Assembly: GCA_029052265.1 (NCBI GenBank)
Contig: JAIDJJ010000545.1
Location: forward strand, 1-7,835
Source of the DNA: Muribaculaceae bacterium
Lineage (GTDB): Bacteria > Bacteroidota > Bacteroidia > Bacteroidales > Muribaculaceae
DNA length: 7,835 nucleotides
Direction of reading: 5' to 3'
A program made the position numbers and the translations under genes. Below, one piece after another: positions 1 through 6,822 of the stretch. Under the pieces are notes generated by a model. It had not been told where the DNA came from, ran no database searches, and was given only the letters and a program-made list of their open reading frames with translations. Positions within the stretch are counted from its first letter, which is position 1; every line of letters begins with the position of its first letter.

Positions 1-7
1 TACTTTG

Positions 8-37
8 GGCGGCTGCGTATTTTGTTTATAAGCCGCC
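8..37. repeat. GC-rich 7-bp inverted repeat upstream of the lipoprotein gene
   Basis: GGCGGCT at 8-14 is the exact reverse complement of AGCCGCC at 31-37, separated by 16 AT-rich bases. As RNA it would form a short stable hairpin whose 3' arm abuts the GTG at 38. There is no T-tract after it, so it is not a normal intrinsic terminator for an upstream gene. It could be the end of an upstream transcription unit, a recombination site, or a fold-back artefact at an assembly edge. The sequence alone does not separate these. Confidence 0.5.
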
Positions 38-1231
38 GTGTATGCACTGGCATTCGGAATCGGGACGCTCTCCGTAGCTTGCGGAGACGACTCTGAAGGG
101 CGTATTGAAATCAATAACGCCGCTCCAGCCCAGGTATCCGATGTCAAATATACGGAAGGTCCGGGTGAGGTCCGTCTTGAATGGAAAATACCTGCAGATC
201 CAAGCTTCATGTATACGAAAGTGGAATACAAGAACAGCCGTGGTGAAGACACCTACAGGATGTATTCAAAAGACCATGCGGATGAGAATGGCGTGATACG
301 TGCCACTATCCCAGGTTTCGCAAGCACAGATCCTGTTGAATTCCGCCTGTATGCATGTTCTGTTAGAGGAAATTCACGTGATGCTGTTGTCTATTCTGCC
401 GCTCCGGGTGCTCCCGCGTTCCTTATGGTGGCTCAGTCGGTAAGCGCAGAGCCGGCATGGGGTGGTGTCAACGTTTCTTATGCTAATGAAACTGACGCCA
501 ATGTGATCATATCTGTCAAATATCATTTGAAATCAGATGCTTCAAAAGCCGGCGAAACCTCTTTCACAGCCAACGGCAACACCACTGCAAGCAGTTTCGT
601 TGCCCTCAACATTTCCGATTCTGAATTTATCAACGGAGAAGAGGCTGTGCTCGAAATCTCTGCCCAAGACTCTGAAGGGAACTCGGCAGATCCCCGCAGT
701 GTTGAGGTCCGCACTAAAAAAGTCGTGGCTCTTGACCGCACCAACTGGTCATTCCCCGGTTTTGCTGACACCAATGACGCACAGATCGGTTACAGCTCAC
801 AGGAAGCCGGTGGCGAAGGAGGTTATCCCAGAGGTCGTGTGGTTGCGATGCTTGATGGAGATGAGGGTACATTCTGGCATACCGCATGGAAAACAGCATC
901 CGATTATCCCCACTTCTTTATAATTGACATGGGAGAAGAGAATCTCGTGACAAGTGTTACAATCCGTCGTCGCTCAGGCAACAACGGGACGAATACCGGT
1001 CAAACAATCTACACTTGCTCCGAGGCAGCCGCAACCGGGTCAAGCCCAGACGAATGGAACTGGACCAACCAAGGTTGGAACCCGTTCGACCGCAATTCCG
1101 ACAAACATCAGATGTTTGGCATGCCTAATCCAGAAAACGCCCGCTACATCAAGGTGTATTACGCATCTTCCGACAAGGGTGGCAACTTCGTGATGGTGTC
1201 TGAGTTCAATGCTTACACACCTGCTGAATAA
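38..1231 (+). CDS. DUF4959/DUF5000-type surface lipoprotein with C-terminal F5/8 type C-like domain; 5' end uncertain
   Basis: Probable cell-surface lipoprotein, 397 residues from the GTG at 38, likely an accessory glycan-binding protein of the SusC/SusD system encoded just downstream. The lipobox is LSVAC, with the acylated Cys at residue 15, followed by GDD, which resembles the acidic export signal of Bacteroidetes surface lipoproteins. Residues about 30-125 look like DUF4959, a fibronectin-like fold beginning PAQVSDVKY with LEWKIP and TKVEY strands. About 130-226 is a second beta-sandwich, probably DUF5126. About 231-394 looks like DUF5000, related to F5/8 type C (discoidin) domains: LDRTNW opening, AMLDGDEGTFWHT, PHFFIIDMG, and RYIKVYY near the end. 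These calls are family recognition by eye. The start is odd: only 14 residues precede the Cys and none is basic, yet an in-frame TAA at 29-31 blocks extension. The true N-terminus may have been lost by a frameshift or a sequence junction. No catalytic residues were recognised. It lies 23 bp before susC, so co-transcription is likely. Confidence 0.8.
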   Translation: MYALAFGIGTLSVACGDDSEGRIEINNAAPAQVSDVKYTEGPGEVRLEWKIPADPSFMYTKVEYKNSRGEDTYRMYSKDHADENGVIRATIPGFASTDPVEFRLYACSVRGNSRDAVVYSAAPGAPAFLMVAQSVSAEPAWGGVNVSYANETDANVIISVKYHLKSDASKAGETSFTANGNTTASSFVALNISDSEFINGEEAVLEISAQDSEGNSADPRSVEVRTKKVVALDRTNWSFPGFADTNDAQIGYSSQEAGGEGGYPRGRVVAMLDGDEGTFWHTAWKTASDYPHFFIIDMGEENLVTSVTIRRRSGNNGTNTGQTIYTCSEAAATGSSPDEWNWTNQGWNPFDRNSDKHQMFGMPNPENARYIKVYYASSDKGGNFVMVSEFNAYTPAE

Positions 1232-1254
1232 TACCAATTGAAACTAACTGAACC
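1232..1254 (+). promoter_or_regulatory. Short intergenic gap and translation initiation region of the susC-like gene
   Basis: These 23 bases join the lipoprotein stop to the transporter ATG and are too short for a promoter, which supports an operon. There is no Shine-Dalgarno sequence. The gap is A-rich, as is usual for Bacteroidetes initiation regions. It contains CAATTGAAAC at 1235-1244, ending 10 nt before the ATG. The same 10-mer precedes the next gene. Confidence 0.5.
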
Positions 1255-4200
1255 ATGTATATCAAATCGATTTTAGTAAGCACATTGTTCGGACTTGCAG
1301 TTCCGGCAATGACGGGAACTGTGTCGGCTCAGACCTCACAGACCCAGGGTGCGGTAATAACCGGAGAGGTTGTCGATGAAGCCGGCGAGCCCCTCATCGG
1401 CGCTACAGTGCGACCGGTAGGTAAACCGACAAACGGCACTGTGACTGACATTGACGGAAAATTCACTCTCCGTGCCGCAGGTGTGACAGAGATTGAGATT
1501 TCATACGTAGGCTATCTCTCTCAGAAAGTGTCTGTGAAAGGGCAGAAACAGCTCCGGATCGTGATGGTCTCTTCCACAGAAGCTCTTGAAGAACTTGTGG
1601 TAGTGGGCTATGGCACTCAGAAAAAGGAATCTCTCACCGGTGCGATCTCTCAGATCAAAGGTGACCAGGTCTATAAAAGTCGCGGTGTGACCAATACCGC
1701 TACAGCACTTCAGGGTGAGATCGCAGGTTTGACTGTAACCCGTAGTTCTTCCCGTCCGGGTAGTGAGGGTGCAACTTTCCAGATCCGTGGTGCCAGCACC
1801 ATAAACGGTGGCGACGGTCCGCTTATCCTTATTGACGGTCAGGCTGGTTCAATGGATGAGCTTAACCAAATGGACGGTAGCGTAATAGAAAACATCTCTG
1901 TATTGAAAGACGCATCTGCTGCGATCTATGGTGCCCGTTCCGCAGGAGGTGTTATACTCGTGACAACAAAGCGTGGTAAGGCTGGTAAGGCAAGAGTCAG
2001 CTATTCCGGTTCTTACAGCCGCACAATTGACGGTATACAGCTCCCTATCACAAACAATACCGAATGGCTCGATATGTTCTACGAGGCTCAATATCGCGAC
2101 GCCGAGGCAAGCAACCCGGGAATTACCGATCCTCAGGAAATCCATAATCGTATTAATTGGTGGATATTCAATTCATTCGGTGGCACTCCCGTTCAGAAAA
2201 ATCAGGCAACAGGCGAATGGGAAACATACGGTGAGACGGTAGTGGGTGAAGGTTTGTATAACAAACTTCGTGAAGGCCAGCCATTCTTCCTTAAGCGCGG
2301 AAATTTCATCGACTCCTGGCAACCGGGAAACTATCTCCTTGATTTCCTTTATGGCAATGCCAATACCTGGAAACATAACGTATCTGTTTCAGGTGGTGAT
2401 GATAAATTCAACTATTTTGCGGCACTCAACTATTCTGATGCCCAGTCTCAGTTGAAAGTTGCGGAAGACGGTGAGAAGAAATATGGCGCCCGTGTCAACA
2501 TGGACTATAAACCTACCGATTTCTTCAAGATCGAAACTGGCATGTCTTACGAAAAGCGCGACATCACGACTCCGTCGCAAGGTATTGGCAGAGGATGGCA
2601 GGACATGTGGTTCTGGGCAATCACCAACGAAAACGGAGATGCCTATGATACGTTCTCAAACAACCGTAATCCCTACGGCTGGTTCACTCAGGCAGGTCAG
2701 TCAAAAGCCAAATGGAGCACACTCCGTGCAAACGGTAAGATCACACTCGATTTTTCTAAATGGGTGAAAGGTCTCTCTATCTATGGTAGCGCAGCCTATA
2801 AGAGCGTTCGTCAGGATGTCTCAACCGAGAATCTTGAAGTGAAATTCTATGACTGGGTGGGCAACATGACTTCCGCTGTTCAGAACAGTCCCGCCAAATA
2901 TGAACAGGAAAACAAAGAATGGACAAGCTATACTCTCGGTCTGTTCGCTCAGTATAACCGTCTTTTTGCTGAAAAACATCAAGTTGATGCAATGTTCGGT
3001 ATCACAGGAGAGAACGAAGACTACAAGCGTATAAAGGCAGGTCGCTATAAAGGTGAACTTTATCCCGGATCAGGTCTTAGCGATCTCAACGTGTTTCAAG
3101 GTGGCGACAACAACGTTGCTGACGGCGGTGCAAACTCCTGGAGCTTCCTCTCTTATGTTGCCGATCTCCGCTATGCCTACAACGACACTTATCTCCTCAG
3201 CTTCCTCTGGCGTCATGACGGGTCTTCAAAACTGACTCCTGAAAACCGATGGAAAGACTTCTATTCAATCTCCGGTGGTTGGGTATTCACCAATGAAAAC
3301 TTCTTCCGCAATCTTAATATCGATGAATGGATGAACTTCGGTAAGATCCGCTATAACTTCGGTAAGACAGGTTCAGTAACCGGTATCGGGAACTACGAAT
3401 CATATTCCACTATTAAGACCGGATCTGTATATCTCGGAGGTAATAACCTCACGTCAATGTGGATCGACGGCATGCGTTCTGCAAACCGTACTTGGGAGTC
3501 ACTTCTCTCTCATGACGTAGGTGTTGATTTCGGTTTCTTCAATAACCGTCTTCGCGCTTCTTTCGACTGGTTCAGCAAGACCAACAACGGTATGTTTATC
3601 GATGTGGTTTATCCTTCAATCCTTGGAGCTTCCGCTCCTAAGACCAATAATGGTAAACTTAACACAAAAGGTTGGGAAATTGAAGTCAACTGGCGTGACC
3701 AGATCAATGAACTCCAATATAACGTAGGCTTCCAGATCTCTGATGCATGGACCGAGCTTAAAGAATTGACCAGCAACCAGAATGTGCCTAATCCCGGTAT
3801 CAATACCAACCGTCTTATCGGCAAGCCTCTGAATGCTATCTATGTATACCAGACAGATGGAATCTTCCAGAACCAGGAAGAGGTAGACGCCTACTATGAG
3901 ATGTATTACTGGAATGCCGACCACACCGGACCTAAGTCAGGCAACGTTCTTCCGGCACCATCCGAGACTGGCACTAACAGACTCCGTCCGGGTGCCCGCA
4001 AACGTGTCGACATCGACGGTGACGGTGCTATCACAGTTAAGGATATCTATTATGCAGGCGACACTGCTCCACGTATCTCTTTCGGCATCAAGGGCGGTCT
4101 TAACTGGAAAGGTATTGATTTCTCATTCTTCTTCCAGGGTGTGGGCAAACAGAAAGTTATGAGAAGCGGCAACCTCCGTGCGCCATTTGCAACAAACTGG

Positions 4201-4554
4201 TCACTTCAGAACAACACTTCTCTTGGCAAAACATGGACTCCGGAGAATCCTACCAATTACTATACAGTCATGTCACGAGATGGTGCTTTCAACGCTTTCA
4301 ACTATGACAACTCTGACGTATCCGTTCAGGACAACCGCTATATCCGTCTGAAAAACCTTGTGGTAGGTTACACACTCCCTTATTCTCTCACTTCGAAGGT
4401 GGGTGTTGAAAAATTCCGTGTTTACTTCTCAGGCGACGACCTTTGGGAATGGACCAAGATCAAAGACGGCTATGATCCTGAATATGGCGAAGGTTCAAAC
4501 AATATCTTCCCTCTCAGCCGTTTGCTCAACTTCGGTGTGGAACTTGAATTCTAA
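1255..4554 (+). CDS. susC: SusC/RagA family TonB-linked outer-membrane transporter
   Basis: Outer-membrane TonB-dependent transporter, 1099 residues, a normal length for SusC. It should form a 22-strand barrel that imports an oligosaccharide or peptide captured by SusD, powered by TonB-ExbBD. The signal peptide is residues 1-25, cleaved after VSA. Residues about 34-104 form the carboxypeptidase-regulatory-like domain (ITGEVVDEAGEPLIGATV, then TDIDGKFTL and SYVGY). The SusC signature LEELVVVGYGTQKK at 111-124 serves as the TonB-box region. The plug runs from about 125 to 240, with FQIRGASTINGGDGPLILID and the hallmark SVLKDASAAIYGARSAGGV at 215-233. The rest is barrel, ending in GVELEF with the C-terminal Phe expected for BamA recognition. 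No STN domain is present, so direct signalling to a FecI/FecR-type anti-sigma system is not expected. An acidic loop DIDGDGAI at 919-926 resembles a calcium site and is common in this family. The frame is intact, and tandem stops (TAATAA) end it. The symbol denotes the family; the substrate is unknown. Confidence 0.97.
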   Translation: MYIKSILVSTLFGLAVPAMTGTVSAQTSQTQGAVITGEVVDEAGEPLIGATVRPVGKPTNGTVTDIDGKFTLRAAGVTEIEISYVGYLSQKVSVKGQKQLRIVMVSSTEALEELVVVGYGTQKKESLTGAISQIKGDQVYKSRGVTNTATALQGEIAGLTVTRSSSRPGSEGATFQIRGASTINGGDGPLILIDGQAGSMDELNQMDGSVIENISVLKDASAAIYGARSAGGVILVTTKRGKAGKARVSYSGSYSRTIDGIQLPITNNTEWLDMFYEAQYRDAEASNPGITDPQEIHNRINWWIFNSFGGTPVQKNQATGEWETYGETVVGEGLYNKLREGQPFFLKRGNFIDSWQPGNYLLDFLYGNANTWKHNVSVSGGDDKFNYFAALNYSDAQSQLKVAEDGEKKYGARVNMDYKPTDFFKIETGMSYEKRDITTPSQGIGRGWQDMWFWAITNENGDAYDTFSNNRNPYGWFTQAGQSKAKWSTLRANGKITLDFSKWVKGLSIYGSAAYKSVRQDVSTENLEVKFYDWVGNMTSAVQNSPAKYEQENKEWTSYTLGLFAQYNRLFAEKHQVDAMFGITGENEDYKRIKAGRYKGELYPGSGLSDLNVFQGGDNNVADGGANSWSFLSYVADLRYAYNDTYLLSFLWRHDGSSKLTPENRWKDFYSISGGWVFTNENFFRNLNIDEWMNFGKIRYNFGKTGSVTGIGNYESYSTIKTGSVYLGGNNLTSMWIDGMRSANRTWESLLSHDVGVDFGFFNNRLRASFDWFSKTNNGMFIDVVYPSILGASAPKTNNGKLNTKGWEIEVNWRDQINELQYNVGFQISDAWTELKELTSNQNVPNPGINTNRLIGKPLNAIYVYQTDGIFQNQEEVDAYYEMYYWNADHTGPKSGNVLPAPSETGTNRLRPGARKRVDIDGDGAITVKDIYYAGDTAPRISFGIKGGLNWKGIDFSFFFQGVGKQKVMRSGNLRAPFATNWSLQNNTSLGKTWTPENPTNYYTVMSRDGAFNAFNYDNSDVSVQDNRYIRLKNLVVGYTLPYSLTSKVGVEKFRVYFSGDDLWEWTKIKDGYDPEYGEGSNNIFPLSRLLNFGVELEF

Positions 4555-4575
4555 TAATCCTCAATTGAAACAGAC
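4555..4575 (+). promoter_or_regulatory. Short intergenic gap and translation initiation region of the susD-like gene
   Basis: Only 21 bases separate the transporter stop from the lipoprotein ATG, and the first three are a second in-frame TAA. The gap repeats the 10-mer CAATTGAAAC (4562-4571) seen before the susC-like gene, here 4 nt from the ATG instead of 10. No Shine-Dalgarno is visible. Because the distance to the start differs, the shared 10-mer is more likely an A-rich unstructured initiation region, or chance, than a fixed-position ribosome site. Confidence 0.45.
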
Positions 4576-6579
4576 ATGAAAACCAATAAATATATATTTC
4601 CTTTCCTGGCACTCGGACTGGCTATGACCTCTTGCTCCGACTTCCTCGACAAGGAACCGCTCGATCAGGGTACAGACGCAATTATGTATAAGACCCCTGA
4701 GCAGTTTGATCAGGCTGCGCTTGCCCTTTACAGCTTTCCCGACTGGAAAGGTGCCAACTTTGATGGCAACCTTGACGTTTCCGGAATTGGTGGCAACGGC
4801 GGTGGTTCGGCGCCACAGTCAAACGGCACTTGGAACGGATGCTATAGCCAGCTCCGCAACATAAATATCCTTCTTCAGAAAGCTAATGAATATGGAGATA
4901 TCGATGCTATCTCAAGCTCTGTCGGGACTGCTTATTTCTTCCGTGCATGGCAACATTTCGTTCTTGTAAAGGCTTTCGGCGGCGTGCCCGTTGTTGACCA
5001 CGTTCTTGACACAAACGATCCCGTTCTTTTCGCTCCCCGCAACAGCCGATACGAAGTGATGAACCTTGTCTTCAGTGATCTGCAAAAGGCTGTGGAACTT
5101 CTTCCCAAGCGCTCTACACTGCCGGGTCTTGAGAATCGCGGCCGTCTTACAAAAGAGGCAGCCCAGGCATTCCTTGCACGCGTAGCACTTCATGAGGCTA
5201 CTTGGGAGAAGTATGTCCCCTCAATCGGTCTTGACCTTGATGGCGACGGCTCTGCTCTCGGTGCCGGCACTGTGAAACCAGAAGGGTATCCATCTGTCAA
5301 TGATATGCTGAAAATTGCTCAGGACATGTCAAAAGCTGTAATACAGGAGGCTGAGACAGGCACTTTCGAACTTTTCAATGCCTGTGACGAACTCAGTTAT
5401 TATGAGCTTTTCAACATTGACGACGGCGACGGCAACGTATCCAACCATAAGGGTGTAGGAAAATCCGCAAACAAGGAGTTTATCCTCTGCAATCCGTATG
5501 ACTACACTCTGAAACGTTCAGGGAAAAACATGGCACACACAGTTGCCACCTGGCAGGCTGTAAATATCAGTGCATATCTTGGTGAATCCTACGTTTGCTC
5601 TAACGGTCTTCCGATCTATCTTAGCACGACAGGCAGCATTGATGATGCATACTACAATCCTGATTTTGGTGGTTACGACACTTACATGGGTGAATATGAA
5701 AACCGCGACATGCGTTTCATCGGCACAACTTATCTCCCGGACCGTCCTGTATTCTGTTGCGACGGTGAGCATTGGGTGCCCCGTACTGAGGCAGGAGCCG
5801 CTTATCCGGAGGCTGTATTCCCGGAAGCTACCGACCATTACGATTCCTCAGACCCTGCCAATTCAAGCAAACTTGTGATCTACAATCCGATGATCGGGCT
5901 CAACTCGACCCACAACGGGTATGGTTCCCGCAAGTTTATGCCTGAAGGTTCAGGTCGTGCAGACAATACTGATGCCGCCGACTATCCTATCATCCGTCTC
6001 GCTGAAGTGCACTGCATCTATGCCGAGGCTACTTGCGAACTCGGTAACGGAGCCATCTCTGATGCCGACCTCAATTTCTCGATCAACAAGAACCGTGCAC
6101 GCGCTTATGTGGCTCCTCTTACAAACGCTTTGATCGCGAATGTATACGACGCCAACTGGTTTAACTTCGAGACCGGGCGCCATGAGGTTCATAAAATGAC
6201 AATGATGGATGAGATCCGTCGTGAACGTATGGTTGAGCTTCACGGAGAAGGTTTCCGTCTTGACGACCTCAAGCGTTGGGGTATCGCCCATATCAATCTC
6301 CGCGGTCAGAAACTCGGCCGTAAGATTCTCGGCACCTTCTACACAGATCCTACCAAGAAGGTTAACTCACTCCAGTATTCAGGCGAGCCTCTCTACAATC
6401 CTGAGACTCGTCCTACTCAATGGGGTCTCGTATCAGAGGATCCTGCCGATATCGACTACGGACGTCCGATTGCCACGATTCCAGGCAACTGTCTCTGGAG
6501 CCAGAGAGATTACCTCGATCCGCTCCCACTTGAGCAGATCCGTCTTAACCCCAATCTGACTCAGAATCCGGGTTGGTAA
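4576..6579 (+). CDS. susD: SusD/RagB family nutrient-binding outer-membrane lipoprotein
   Basis: Surface lipoprotein that caps the SusC-like barrel and binds its ligand, 667 residues, towards the long end for SusD proteins. The signal peptide carries an n-region Lys pair (MKTNK) and a lipobox AMTSC with the acylated Cys at 20, followed by the family-typical SDFLDKEP. The N-terminal SusD-like region (about 20-240) holds the helical TPR-like repeats, including QLRNINILLQKA and AYFFRAWQHFVLVKAFGGVPVV. The C-terminal SusD_RagB region (about 300-667) shows RLAEVHCIYAEA, the hallmark IRRERMVELHGEGFRLDDLK (547-566), and the closing YLDPLPLEQIRLNPNL segment ending NPGW. Two acidic loops, DLDGDG (220-225) and IDDGDGN (281-287), look able to bind calcium; this is inferred from the motif. 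The start is the only ATG that gives a full signal peptide. It lies 21 bp after the susC-like stop, the canonical susCD order. Ligand-contact residues diverge within this family, so the substrate cannot be read from the sequence. Confidence 0.97.
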   Translation: MKTNKYIFPFLALGLAMTSCSDFLDKEPLDQGTDAIMYKTPEQFDQAALALYSFPDWKGANFDGNLDVSGIGGNGGGSAPQSNGTWNGCYSQLRNINILLQKANEYGDIDAISSSVGTAYFFRAWQHFVLVKAFGGVPVVDHVLDTNDPVLFAPRNSRYEVMNLVFSDLQKAVELLPKRSTLPGLENRGRLTKEAAQAFLARVALHEATWEKYVPSIGLDLDGDGSALGAGTVKPEGYPSVNDMLKIAQDMSKAVIQEAETGTFELFNACDELSYYELFNIDDGDGNVSNHKGVGKSANKEFILCNPYDYTLKRSGKNMAHTVATWQAVNISAYLGESYVCSNGLPIYLSTTGSIDDAYYNPDFGGYDTYMGEYENRDMRFIGTTYLPDRPVFCCDGEHWVPRTEAGAAYPEAVFPEATDHYDSSDPANSSKLVIYNPMIGLNSTHNGYGSRKFMPEGSGRADNTDAADYPIIRLAEVHCIYAEATCELGNGAISDADLNFSINKNRARAYVAPLTNALIANVYDANWFNFETGRHEVHKMTMMDEIRRERMVELHGEGFRLDDLKRWGIAHINLRGQKLGRKILGTFYTDPTKKVNSLQYSGEPLYNPETRPTQWGLVSEDPADIDYGRPIATIPGNCLWSQRDYLDPLPLEQIRLNPNLTQNPGW

Positions 6580-6757
6580 TCAGAAATCGGAATATTTTAA
6601 AACGGAAAATCCAAAAGTAAAAAAGATTGTTTTAGGTTCACTATCTTTTGATTGACTCAATAAAGTTGTTTAAACTTTAATTTGAATCCAATCCAAACCG
6701 AAAAAGATTTTATTTCATCATTAATAGGTTAAAATGTAGGAAAGCAGGTTAGGCTGC
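6580..6757 (+). other. AT-rich non-coding stretch downstream of the susD-like gene
   Basis: About 178 bases lie between the susD-like stop and the terminator hairpin. The stretch is strongly AT-rich with many A- and T-runs and holds no plausible gene. Apart from the weak palindrome at 6661-6679 I see no structured RNA, tRNA or clear Bacteroidetes promoter. It is most simply read as the long 3' untranslated end of the operon transcript. Confidence 0.6.
6661..6679. repeat. 7-bp AT-rich inverted repeat in the 3' untranslated region
   Basis: TAAAGTT (6661-6667) pairs exactly with AACTTTA (6673-6679) around the five-base loop GTTTA. With one G-C pair in seven it would be a weak RNA hairpin. It could be a minor pause or an RNA-end structure, or chance in AT-rich sequence. 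Confidence 0.3.
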
Positions 6758-6794
6758 AAAAAGAGCGAGGCGCATGCCCCGCTCTTTATTTTTT
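6758..6794. terminator. Intrinsic terminator, probably bidirectional, between convergent genes
   Basis: AAAGAGCG (6760-6767) pairs with CGCTCTTT (6780-6787). An A/C mismatch follows, then GGC (6769-6771) with GCC (6776-6778) around the loop GCAT. On the plus strand the stem is followed by ATTTTTT (6788-6794), suiting termination of the lipoprotein-susC-susD transcript. On the minus strand the stem is followed by a run of five Ts (complement of 6758-6762, the first three belonging to the stem), so it can also end the convergent Rpn transcript, whose stop codon is about 30 bases away. Confidence 0.85.
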
Positions 6795-6822
6795 AGATTA
6801 CGTCAAAATATGGGAAAAGATT

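Noticed and set aside
1..27. Partial -7 box look-alikes (TACTTTG at 1-7 and TATTTTG at 18-24)
   Set aside because: Both are one base short of TAnnTTTG and no -33 TTTG at proper distance is visible, partly because the window starts here.
1255..6579. Naming a substrate for the SusCD pair
   Set aside because: No enzyme or regulator is in the window, and family-level sequence does not reveal ligand specificity.
6652..6681. E. coli-like promoter TTGACT, 18 nt, TTTAAT on the plus strand
   Set aside because: Bacteroidota primary sigma uses TTTG/TAnnTTTG instead, the region is AT-rich enough to give such matches by chance, and there is no plus-strand gene downstream to drive.
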